From assembly GCA_025937835.1 (NCBI GenBank), contig JAICQO010000050.1:1-45753 (forward strand): a stretch of DNA of 45,753 nt, read 5' to 3'. The DNA comes from Polyangiaceae bacterium (lineage in GTDB: Bacteria > Myxococcota_A > Polyangia > Polyangiales > Polyangiaceae). Positions 24,160 to 31,031 of the stretch are shown in pieces (the stretch's first letter is position 1; every line of letters begins with the position of its first letter). The position numbers and the translations under genes were made by a program. The notes beneath the pieces were generated by a model. It was not told the DNA's origin. It was given only the letters and a program-made list of their open reading frames with translations, and did not search any database.

Positions 24160-26223
24160 ATGACGGTCTGTCCGCGCTGCGGAACCCAAAACGCGCCGCA
24201 TTTACCGGCGTGTGCGCTGTGCGGAATGCTGTTGGGGCGCGGCGTCCCCAAGGGCACCCTGGTCGGGATTTCTCCATTTTTTACCCCGCCAACCGCGCCG
24301 GTCGGCTCGGAAAAACCGGCGCCCGCCGCCGCGCCCGATGGGCCGCGCGCCGTCGAGGCTCCGGCACCCGCCGACGCGCCCGTCCCCGAACCAGCGCAGC
24401 CTGCCGCGGCCGCCCCCGCCGGGCTGCGCGGCACCCTGGTGGGTGTTCCGGTTCCGCAGTCGCCAGCTGCCGCAACCGCGGCGCCCAATCGCCACGGCCA
24501 AACCATTCTCGGCATGCCCGCCGTGGTGCCCCAAGCGCCACCGGAACCGGAGATCTCGGCGACCGGCCACGCGCACGCGCCGACGTCGCAAGCGGAGCCC
24601 TCGTCGCCGGTCTCGTCGCTGCCCGGCTACGCGTATCCGCAATACGAGAACGGCGAGTATCCGTACCCGTACCAGGGCGACGCGCAGGGTCAGGCGTACT
24701 CGTACGAGCAGCAGGCCGCACCGTTCTCGAGCGATCCGACGGATTCCGCCCCTGCGTTGCCGCTGGCGAATGCGCCTCCGACGGAGCCGTCGCCAGGGGG
24801 CCCGATGACGCGCACGATCCTCGGCGTTGCGCGACCGGGCATCGCTCCGCTCGACCCGAGCCAGAAGAAGGAGGGAGCGCCCCCGGCCTCACCGTACATT
24901 TACTCGCCGCAGCTGGATCCAACCGCGACCGCCGCGCCCCCGCCGCCCGCGGGATACGCGCCCCCCGAATACGCGGCGCCCGGCTACGCTCCGCCGCCCG
25001 CCGCGGAGGCTCCGGCTCCGGCCGCGCGCCCGCGCGGCATCCCGGTGCTGGCTGCGCTCGCCGTCACGCTCGCAGCAGCGCTGTTCGCGGCCGGCGTCGT
25101 CGTGCTCGTCCTCCACCGCGGAACGGGCCCGATTGAGGGCCGCGCGGTGCTCGGCGCCGACGGCAAAGAGCGGCTCGAGCTCAGCTGCGCGGAGTGCCCC
25201 GACGGCACGCGGATCGCGCTCGGCAAGGCCAGCACCACGCTGAAGGCCCGACGAGGCGCGCTCGTGCTGCCCGCGCCGCTCAAGATCGGCGAGAACAAGC
25301 TCGAGCTCTTGCTCACTCGCCCGGAGGAGAAAAAGTCGACCGAGGTGTCGCTGACCGTACCGGTTCAGTACCGCGTGCGCGCCGACACCTCGACGCTCGC
25401 CGACCCGAAGCCGCGCTTGCGCGTGCTGGTCGACGCGCTGCCGAAGAGCATCGTCACCGTGGCCGGTGAAGCGGTGAAGCTGGGCTCGGACGGCAAGGGC
25501 CATTTCGACGTCGATATCAGCGAGGAGATCACCGGCGCGGATCCCTCGGTGCGGAAGCTCGAGCGAGTGCTCGACTACAGCGTCACCCCTCCGGGTGGTG
25601 TCGCAGAAGCGGGCAAGGTCACGTTCCAGCTCGGCGTCACCCCGCTCACGATCGAGGCCCCCCGCGAGCGCATCACCATCGATACCCCGACGTTCGTGCT
25701 CTCCGGTAAGAGCCAGAAGGGCGCGAGCGTGAGCGTCGCCGACCGGCCGATCCAGCTCGACGCCGAGGGGCGCTTCGCGCAGGTGATGAGCGTCTCGTCC
25801 GAGGGCGAGACCACGATTTCCGTGCGCGCCACGAGCCCGGATCAGGCCCCGCGGCTCTACGCGATCCAGATCAAGCGCGTCGCGCGGCTCGCCGACGAGG
25901 CGGCGCGGCTGCGCCCGCTCTCGATCAGCTCCTACGCCAAGCTCTCCGACGCCGACGCCCACCGCGGCGAGGAAGTCGCGCTCGACGGCTCCTTGCTCGA
26001 GCTGCGCGCCGAGGGCTATGCGAGCTATCTCTTGGTGGACGTCTCGAGCGGCTGCAAGACGCCGCCGTGCCTGCTCCGGGTGCTGCATGGCGCGCCGGTG
26101 CGCGTCGCGCAGGGCTCGTCGCTGGGCGTTTACGGCCGCGTGACGGGCTCGGTGGACGGAGCGCGCAGTGGCACGCGCATCCCCGAGGTCGTCGCGAGCT
26201 TTCTGATCCCGGGCACGAAATGA
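24160..26223 (+). CDS. Zinc-ribbon, single-pass membrane protein with repeated T-[LI]-[LV]-G motifs
   Basis: A 687-residue protein of unknown function. Residues 4-21 are a zinc ribbon (CPRC, CALC). Residues 30-290 are Pro/Ala-rich and hold four copies of a short motif: KGTLVG at 31-36, RGTLVG at 90-95, GQTILG at 113-118 and TRTILG at 217-222. A transmembrane helix at about 293-317 follows Arg-rich residues. The outside part from 320 is beta-rich, possibly several Ig-like strands (LSCAECPDGTRIALG, PVQYRVRADTSTLADPKPRL). This layout, with a cytoplasmic ribbon plus Pro-rich linker and a periplasmic domain, is common in Myxococcota. Its TGA overlaps the ATG of the next gene (26220-26223), so the two are coupled. 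Confidence 0.85.
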   Translation: MTVCPRCGTQNAPHLPACALCGMLLGRGVPKGTLVGISPFFTPPTAPVGSEKPAPAAAPDGPRAVEAPAPADAPVPEPAQPAAAAPAGLRGTLVGVPVPQSPAAATAAPNRHGQTILGMPAVVPQAPPEPEISATGHAHAPTSQAEPSSPVSSLPGYAYPQYENGEYPYPYQGDAQGQAYSYEQQAAPFSSDPTDSAPALPLANAPPTEPSPGGPMTRTILGVARPGIAPLDPSQKKEGAPPASPYIYSPQLDPTATAAPPPPAGYAPPEYAAPGYAPPPAAEAPAPAARPRGIPVLAALAVTLAAALFAAGVVVLVLHRGTGPIEGRAVLGADGKERLELSCAECPDGTRIALGKASTTLKARRGALVLPAPLKIGENKLELLLTRPEEKKSTEVSLTVPVQYRVRADTSTLADPKPRLRVLVDALPKSIVTVAGEAVKLGSDGKGHFDVDISEEITGADPSVRKLERVLDYSVTPPGGVAEAGKVTFQLGVTPLTIEAPRERITIDTPTFVLSGKSQKGASVSVADRPIQLDAEGRFAQVMSVSSEGETTISVRATSPDQAPRLYAIQIKRVARLADEAARLRPLSISSYAKLSDADAHRGEEVALDGSLLELRAEGYASYLLVDVSSGCKTPPCLLRVLHGAPVRVAQGSSLGVYGRVTGSVDGARSGTRIPEVVASFLIPGTK

Positions 26224-27434
26224 TCCGGCCCTGGCTGCCGGCACTTCTACTGCTCGGGGTGGCGCTGAGCGCGCTGAGCGCACGGGCACGTGAGCTCGAT
26301 CCGGCCGTCCCGCAGCGCTTCGCGCTCGACCCGGTGCGCGCTTCGACGTCGAGCCCGAGCCAGGGCTCGCTGCCCCGCAACGCCAGCGTCGCGTTTCGGC
26401 TGCGCGTCGCCAACGCGGTCGCGCACCCGCCCGCCGTCACTCCGGACAAGACCGTGCTGATCGCGCACGCCGATCCCGTGCTCGCCGAGTACGACGCGCG
26501 CGGGCGCTCGCTCTGGGCAGCCCGGCTCGGCCCGAACCCCGCGGCCACGAGCCCGTTCGTCTTCGCCGACGGCACGCGCGCGGTCATCACCGAAGGGGGC
26601 GAGCTGGTCGGCTTCTCGCCGCGGGGGCGCAGCGTATTCCGCGCGCGCTTGCCGTTCGGCACGATCGGCCCTTCGCTGGTGGTCGCGCCGCTCGGCGACG
26701 GCGGCTTGTTGCTCGCGGAGCGCCAGCGCGTCGTGGGCCTCGACGCCGCGGGCACGCTGCGCTTTCGAGCCGAGCTCGACAAGGACGTCTCGACCATCTT
26801 ACCGGGGCTCGCCCCCGCCGCCGGCGCCGACGCGCTGTCCACGCGTGCACTGCTGGTCACGCGCGGGGGTAGCGTCCTCGATCTCGGGAGCGACGGTCGT
26901 TCCACGTGGCGGGCGCGCTTCAGCGGCAACGTGACGGCGGCGGCGCGCCTCGGTGCCTCACGCGTCCTCGGCGTGCTCGACGCGCAGCGGCTGGTCGAGC
27001 TCGACCTCGTCGCCGACACCGAAAAGCTGTTGGCCGAAGCCGCCGATTTTTCGCTGCTCCCGGAGCTCGCGGTCAACCGAAGGGGAGAGAGTCGCGTGCT
27101 CGGCAGCAACGACTTACTGCTCGCATTCGACGCCGCCGGCGCGGAGCGCTTCCGGGTTCCGTTCGCGACGCCCGCCACGGGCCCCGAGCCGCGCGACGGA
27201 GCGGCGGAGCTCTTGTTCGACAGCGCCGGCACCACGCTCGTGGCGCGCGCCGGCGCCGGAGTGTTTTCGATCAGCGCGGACGGCGTCGTCACGCGAGTGG
27301 AGAGCTCTGCGTGTCCCGAGCCGCTGCGTCCGGCGCTCTTACCGCCGTCGAGCGTGGTGGTTGCCTGCCGGTCCGGGATCCTGCTGCGCCTCGAGGCGGC
27401 CGCGCCGCCTGCTGCTAGTGATACACCACGCTGA
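26220..27434 (+). CDS. Periplasmic beta-propeller-like (PQQ-type repeat) protein
   Basis: A 404-residue protein with a signal peptide (LPALLLLGVALSALSARARE). The mature chain is built of repeated beta-strand units of PQQ-like type, for example VLAEYDARGRSLWAARL, ELVGFSPRGRSVFRARL, VVGLDAAGTLRFRAEL and VLDLGSDGRSTWRARF. Each ends in W/F-x-A/R-x-L, and the units are spaced about 40 residues apart. Such propellers often form protein-binding platforms or bind metals. The upstream zinc-ribbon membrane protein is translated with it (4-bp overlap), suggesting the propeller works with the external domain of that protein. The 3' end overlaps the barrel gene on the other strand by 20 bp. Confidence 0.8.
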   Translation: MIRPWLPALLLLGVALSALSARARELDPAVPQRFALDPVRASTSSPSQGSLPRNASVAFRLRVANAVAHPPAVTPDKTVLIAHADPVLAEYDARGRSLWAARLGPNPAATSPFVFADGTRAVITEGGELVGFSPRGRSVFRARLPFGTIGPSLVVAPLGDGGLLLAERQRVVGLDAAGTLRFRAELDKDVSTILPGLAPAAGADALSTRALLVTRGGSVLDLGSDGRSTWRARFSGNVTAAARLGASRVLGVLDAQRLVELDLVADTEKLLAEAADFSLLPELAVNRRGESRVLGSNDLLLAFDAAGAERFRVPFATPATGPEPRDGAAELLFDSAGTTLVARAGAGVFSISADGVVTRVESSACPEPLRPALLPPSSVVVACRSGILLRLEAAAPPAASDTPR

Positions 27435-28266
27435 TCTGCGCAGCGGCGAAGTAGCTCGTGCCCTGGCGTAGGACGTCCTGGCCGTCGATCGTCGCGTCGT
27501 CGCGGCTCACATTCCCACCGAGCTCGACCAGGGCGCCGAACGACCACTGCTCGGCGATCCACGTGTCCAGCCCCGCAAACACGGACACGCCGACGCCTTC
27601 GCCCTCGTACGAAGTCTGCGGCTGATCGCCAGTGGCGGAGCTCTCCACCTCGCTCGACGAAGCCGAGAGGATGCCGCCGAAATGGAAGCCGTCCTCCGGC
27701 ACCGGGTAGGCGTCGATGAACACGCCGGCGCGCGACGCCGAGGCGGTGACCCGCGCTTTCCGATTTTCGACCGTGCCATTATCGGAGCGCTCCGCCCTGC
27801 CCCCGACGACTCCGCCGATCACGAGACCGGGTTTCGGCGTGCCGCCTAGCCACAGCGAGACATGCCAGCCGACGCCGCTCATCCGCACGTCGGGTTGGCT
27901 CGTGCGATCGGTCCTGACCGACGTCCTTCCGTAGTGCGGGCCGGCCGTCACGCGGAAATAGAATCCGTCGTGAAGGTGAACCGTGGTCGGCATCCCGAGC
28001 TGCGCGCGCGGCGGCGCCGGTGCTGGCGGCGGCGCGGGCTGCGCGCGCTTCCGGGACGGTGGCGGAGGCGGTGGCGGCAGGGGCGGTGGAGCCGGCGACT
28101 CCGCACTACGGGGCTCGGGAGCCAGCCGCAGCGGAGGCGGCGCGGGGGGCGACGCGGCTCTCCCCGACCCGAGCGCGGGCGGCTGCTCTTCCGCCACCAC
28201 CGGACGTGAAACTCCCCCGACCGCGACAAGGAGGGAGACGCAGAGCAGGTGGCGCGGCCGGGTCAC
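27415..28266 (-). CDS. Outer-membrane beta-barrel protein with Pro-rich N-terminus
   Basis: A 283-residue exported protein. It has a signal peptide (LLCVSLLVAVGGVSRPVVAE), a strongly Pro-rich linker to about residue 85, then about 190 residues of alternating polar/hydrophobic strands: HDGFYFRVTAGPHYGRTSV, GVGWHVSLWLGG, GLVIGGVVGG, GFHFGGILSAS. The last strand, TSYFAAAQISVVYH, does not end in Phe, but the aromatic pattern is that of small barrels. Role unknown; comparable small porin-like or OmpW/OmpA-like barrels are frequent in Myxococcota. Its stop lies inside the 3' end of the propeller gene. Confidence 0.8.
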   Translation of the reverse strand: MTRPRHLLCVSLLVAVGGVSRPVVAEEQPPALGSGRAASPPAPPPLRLAPEPRSAESPAPPPLPPPPPPPSRKRAQPAPPPAPAPPRAQLGMPTTVHLHDGFYFRVTAGPHYGRTSVRTDRTSQPDVRMSGVGWHVSLWLGGTPKPGLVIGGVVGGRAERSDNGTVENRKARVTASASRAGVFIDAYPVPEDGFHFGGILSASSSEVESSATGDQPQTSYEGEGVGVSVFAGLDTWIAEQWSFGALVELGGNVSRDDATIDGQDVLRQGTSYFAAAQISVVYH

Positions 28267-28289
28267 TGGTCAGGGCTCCGAACCGTGCC

Positions 28290-28344
28290 TATACTATGCC
28301 GGTCCGCGACGAGGCTGCCTCGCACGCGGCCATCCGAAGAAAGG
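28290..28344 (+). promoter_or_regulatory. -10 box and RBS candidate for the Fe-S carrier gene
   Basis: TATACT at 28290-28295 is a good -10 box; the -35 position (TGGTCA at 28267-28272, 17 bp before) is weak. A purine-rich GAAGAAAGG lies at about 28336-28344, some 15 bases before the ATG at 28360. The promoter overlaps the divergent barrel gene's 5' end. Confidence 0.4.
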
Positions 28345-28359
28345 CGAACCGGCGTCCCG

Positions 28360-28683
28360 ATGATCTCGATCACCCAACTCGCGGCCGAAAAAGTTCAAGA
28401 AATCTCGAAGAGCGAAGGCCTGGACGGCCAGGGCTTGCGGCTCCGGGTGATCGGCGGTGGCTGCGCCGGCTTCCAGTACGACCTTTACTTCGAAGAAGCT
28501 CCCACGGATCTGGACGAGCGATTCGAGTCGAACGGCGTTCAGCTCTACATCGATCCGCTCAGCTACCAGTACCTGGAAGGCACGCAGATCGACTACGTCG
28601 AGACCACGCACGGCTCGGGCTTCAAGTTCGGCAATCCGAACGTGTCCGGCACCTGCGGCTGCGGCTCGTCCTTCAAGGTCTGA
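28360..28683 (+). CDS. erpA: A-type iron-sulfur cluster carrier (ErpA/IscA family)
   Basis: A 107-residue HesB/IscA-type carrier that passes Fe-S clusters to apo-proteins. The three conserved Cys are Cys35 (GGGCAGFQY), Cys99 and Cys101 (GTCGCGSSF). The chain starts at ATG 28360 with ISITQLAAEKVQEI, the usual N-terminus; the longer open frame from 28249 is not needed. ErpA and IscA are hard to separate by sequence, and this call does not decide between them. No other isc or suf gene is in the window. A sigma-factor gene follows after 245 bp on the same strand. Confidence 0.93.
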   Translation: MISITQLAAEKVQEISKSEGLDGQGLRLRVIGGGCAGFQYDLYFEEAPTDLDERFESNGVQLYIDPLSYQYLEGTQIDYVETTHGSGFKFGNPNVSGTCGCGSSFKV

Positions 28684-28773
28684 ATTCCGCGCTCAGCGGA
28701 GCGTGAAGGGGTCGGCCGACTTCGGGGGCGAGTCGGTCGGCTGACCCGGCACCACTGATCTGACAGCGATCCC
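28684..28773 (+). terminator. Stem-loop region downstream of the Fe-S carrier gene
   Basis: TCCGC and GCGGA form a small hairpin right after the stop, and a larger imperfect one is possible at about 28707-28746 (CCGACT with AGTCGG, plus GGTC with GACC). No T-run follows, so any termination here would have to be Rho-assisted. Low confidence. Confidence 0.25.
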
Positions 28774-28820
28774 GCGGACAAGTGTCCGCCATGACGCTGC
28801 GGACAAGTGTCCGCCATGAC
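28774..28820. repeat. Tandem pair of palindromes upstream of the sigma-factor gene
   Basis: GCGGACAAGTGTCCGC occurs at 28774-28789 and again at 28799-28814, exactly 25 bp apart, each followed by CATGAC. Each is an inverted repeat with 7-bp arms GCGGACA and TGTCCGC around a 2-base centre. The pair lies 110-155 bp before the ATG at 28929, in the right place for an operator. It could also be a small interspersed repeat element. The identical 22-bp extent of both copies favours recent duplication or strong constraint. Confidence 0.6.
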
Positions 28821-28928
28821 TCGGCGTCCGGATGACTTTTCCATCCGTCCGAACCACCGAAGAACCGGAACTGCCCCGGAGGCGCGCGCGTAGCCCCACC
28901 CGACACCCACTCCCACTCGGACTACGCC

Positions 28929-29801
28929 ATGTCCCGACAGATCGATCCGGAACTCACCCGTTACATCACCCGCGTTCACGCCTACCCGCGCTTGTCTCGA
29001 GAAGACGAGGCGGTCCTGGTCGAACGCTGGAGCAGCCAGAAAGACCTGGTTGCACGCCAGCAGCTGCTCGAAGCTCACCTGCGCTACGTCGTCGCCATCG
29101 CCCTCCGCTACCGGCGCTACGGCGTGCCTGTCTCGGAGCTGATCGCCGAGGGTAACTTCGGCGTGCTCCATGCGCTCGACAAGTTCGAGCTGTCGCGCGG
29201 CACGCGCTTCGTCACTTACGCCGCCTACTGGATCCGCGCCTACACGCTGAACCACATCATTCGTTCGTGGAGCCTGGTCGGCGTCGGGTCCGGCGCTCTC
29301 CGCTCGAAGATGTTCTTCAAGCTCCGCCGGGAGCGCGTGCGCATCGCGAACCTCGTCGGCGACGGCGAGCAAGCGGAGGAGCTGCTCGCCGAGCGGCTGA
29401 ACCTGCCGAAGGCCAAGGTCGAATCCATGGTGCGGCGGCTCGAGAGCCGCGACATCTCGCTCGACACGCGCCCGCACTCGGACTCCTCCGTCACGCTGCT
29501 CGATAGCCTGGCCGCGCCCGAGACGAGCCAGGAAGATCAGGTCGGCGACAACGAGCTCGGCGGCCGTATGCGCGACGTCGTGCGCGACGCGATGGTCGTG
29601 CTCGACCACCGCGAGCGTTACATCGTCGAGAAGCGCCTGATGGCCGACGCGGAAGAAGAGCTGTCGCTCGCCGAAATCGGCCGCCAGCTCGGGGTGTCGC
29701 GAGAGCGTGCCCGCCAGCTCGAGGCGCGCGCCAAGCGCAAGCTCAAGTCCCGCATCGCGCAGCTCTCGCCGAGCGACGTCAGTTACCTCACGGCAGCCTG
29801 A
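28929..29801 (+). CDS. rpoH: RNA polymerase sigma factor of the sigma-32 (RpoH) type
   Basis: A 290-residue sigma-70-family factor. Region 2 is typical: RYVVAIALRYRRYGVPVSEL, IAEGNFGVLHALDKFELSRG and FVTYAAYWIRAYTLNHIIRS. Right after it, RSKMFFKLRRER at about 125-136 matches the RpoH box, the mark of heat-shock-type sigma factors. The C-terminal helix-turn-helix is LSLAEIGRQLGVSRERARQL. Several RpoH-like paralogues are usual in Myxococcota, where some control heat shock and others development. A tandem palindrome lies upstream, and rnpB follows 49 bp downstream. Confidence 0.92.
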   Translation: MSRQIDPELTRYITRVHAYPRLSREDEAVLVERWSSQKDLVARQQLLEAHLRYVVAIALRYRRYGVPVSELIAEGNFGVLHALDKFELSRGTRFVTYAAYWIRAYTLNHIIRSWSLVGVGSGALRSKMFFKLRRERVRIANLVGDGEQAEELLAERLNLPKAKVESMVRRLESRDISLDTRPHSDSSVTLLDSLAAPETSQEDQVGDNELGGRMRDVVRDAMVVLDHRERYIVEKRLMADAEEELSLAEIGRQLGVSRERARQLEARAKRKLKSRIAQLSPSDVSYLTAA

Positions 29802-29850
29802 TCCGAGCCGCCCTCACCTCCTCCCGAGCTTGTGCTAGCGTCCCGCCGCC

Positions 29851-30225
29851 GCAGTCAGTCAGGCGATCGCTCGGCTTCGGCCGGGAGGAAAGTCCGGGCT
29901 CCGCAGGGCAAGATGCCGGGTAACGCCCGGTGAGGGTGACCTCGAGGAAAGTGCCACAGAAAACGCGAAACCGCCGTCACGACCGCGAGGTCCTGGCGGT
30001 AAGGGTGAAACGGTGGGGTAAGAGCCCACCGCGCGATCGGTAACGATCGCGGCACGGCAAACCCCATCTGGAGCAAGGCCACGTAGAGGAGCGTTCGAGA
30101 GCTGCCCGCTCGAGCTCCTGGGTAGGCTGCTCGAGGCGCGCGGTAACGCGCGTCCCAGAGGAATGACCGCCGCGCGCTTCTGGGCGACCGGAGGCGCGAA
30201 CAGAACCCGGCTTATCGACGACTGC
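29851..30225 (+). ncRNA. rnpB: RNase P RNA, bacterial class A
   Basis: The catalytic RNA of RNase P, which cuts the 5' leader from pre-tRNAs. The conserved 5' core GAGGAAAGTCCGGGCTCC starts at about 29885, the CACAGAAA element is at about 29954-29962, and the 3' core CAGAACCCGGCTTAT is at 30201-30215. The ends pair as helix P1: GCAGTC at 29851-29856 with GACTGC at 30220-30225. The length of about 375 nt fits the A class. It lies on the same strand as the sigma factor, and a strong terminator follows. The short open frames across it are not genes. Confidence 0.95.
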
Positions 30226-30228
30226 GAC

Positions 30229-30268
30229 CGCGCCCGGTGGGAAACCGCCGGGCGCGTCTATTTCGTCC
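30229..30268 (+). terminator. Rho-independent terminator of rnpB
   Basis: CGCGCCCGGTGG (30229-30240) pairs over 12 bp, with one T-G wobble, with CCGCCGGGCGCG (30245-30256). The loop is GAAA, a stable GNRA tetraloop. TCTATTTCGT follows as a T-rich tail. It ends the RNase P transcript and argues that the next gene starts at 30300, not at a GTG inside this hairpin (30237). Confidence 0.85.
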
Positions 30269-30299
30269 GTCGCCGCGATTCGTGGAACCATCGTCACTC

Positions 30300-31016
30300 G
30301 TGCCAGTAAAGACGAACCACTCGTGGGCGCGCCGCTTCGCGCGGGTGGCGACAGCCCTCGCCCTCGCCTTCGCCCCGCGGCTCGGCTGGTGCTCGCCCGA
30401 TGCAGCACAGCAGGCCTTGCCTCGGTCGACGATGCAACGCTTGCGCGGCGAGGCGGAGCTCAGCGGCCTTTTGGCAACGCCGTTCGAAGGAGGCGGTGGC
30501 CATCTGGGCATCGGCTGGCGCGGTGCGCTGGGCGTCGGTTGGGACCGCCTTCCGTTCACGGTCGGTCTCGATTTCGGGGGAGCCTATTTCGGCAACTCGA
30601 GCTCGCGCGACGTGATCCTGATGGACGGGCAACCGCTCGAGGTCGATCAGCAACGCAGCGACTCCGCGCTCTTTCTCGATCTGTTTGCGCGCCTGCAACC
30701 GCTCTGGCCCGTGCGGCCGTACCTGGAAGGAGCGGTGGGACCAAAGCGGCTGCACCGCGAGTATGAGCTGTCCTTTCCCGACGAAGCCTTTGCCCCCGAG
30801 ACGACGAGCGCCGATGACTGGACGTACACGCTCGGGCTCGGCGCGGGGCTCGACGTACCGCTCGGCGCTAGTCTGTGGCTCACGGGCGGCGTGCGCCGCT
30901 TGTTCGGCGGGCGAGTGTCCTACGAGCGCGCGCTCGTTGCCACCGGGGGCGCCCGGATTCGCTACGACGCCAGCACGACGACCACCACGTTCTCGCTCGG
31001 CCTGATCGTTCGGTAG
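30300..31016 (+). CDS. Exported outer-membrane beta-barrel protein
   Basis: A protein of about 238 residues starting at GTG 30300 (VPVKTNHSWARRFAR), followed by a signal peptide (VATALALAFAPRLGWC). The mature part has repeated barrel-like strands: AELSGLLATPFEGGGGHLGI, ALGVGWDRLPFTVGLDFGGA, LFARLQPLWPVRPYLEGAVG, YTLGLGAGLDVPLGASLWLT and TTTFSLGLIV. This resembles the small OmpA/OmpX-like barrels. No function can be given. A GTG at 30237 would add 21 residues but lies inside the rnpB terminator. Confidence 0.8.
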   Translation: MPVKTNHSWARRFARVATALALAFAPRLGWCSPDAAQQALPRSTMQRLRGEAELSGLLATPFEGGGGHLGIGWRGALGVGWDRLPFTVGLDFGGAYFGNSSSRDVILMDGQPLEVDQQRSDSALFLDLFARLQPLWPVRPYLEGAVGPKRLHREYELSFPDEAFAPETTSADDWTYTLGLGAGLDVPLGASLWLTGGVRRLFGGRVSYERALVATGGARIRYDASTTTTTFSLGLIVR

Positions 31017-31031
31017 CGCCTGAGTCGGACG

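Noticed and set aside
30237-30299. A GTG start at 30237 for the barrel gene
   Set aside because: It lies inside the rnpB terminator hairpin, and the added residues precede the signal peptide.
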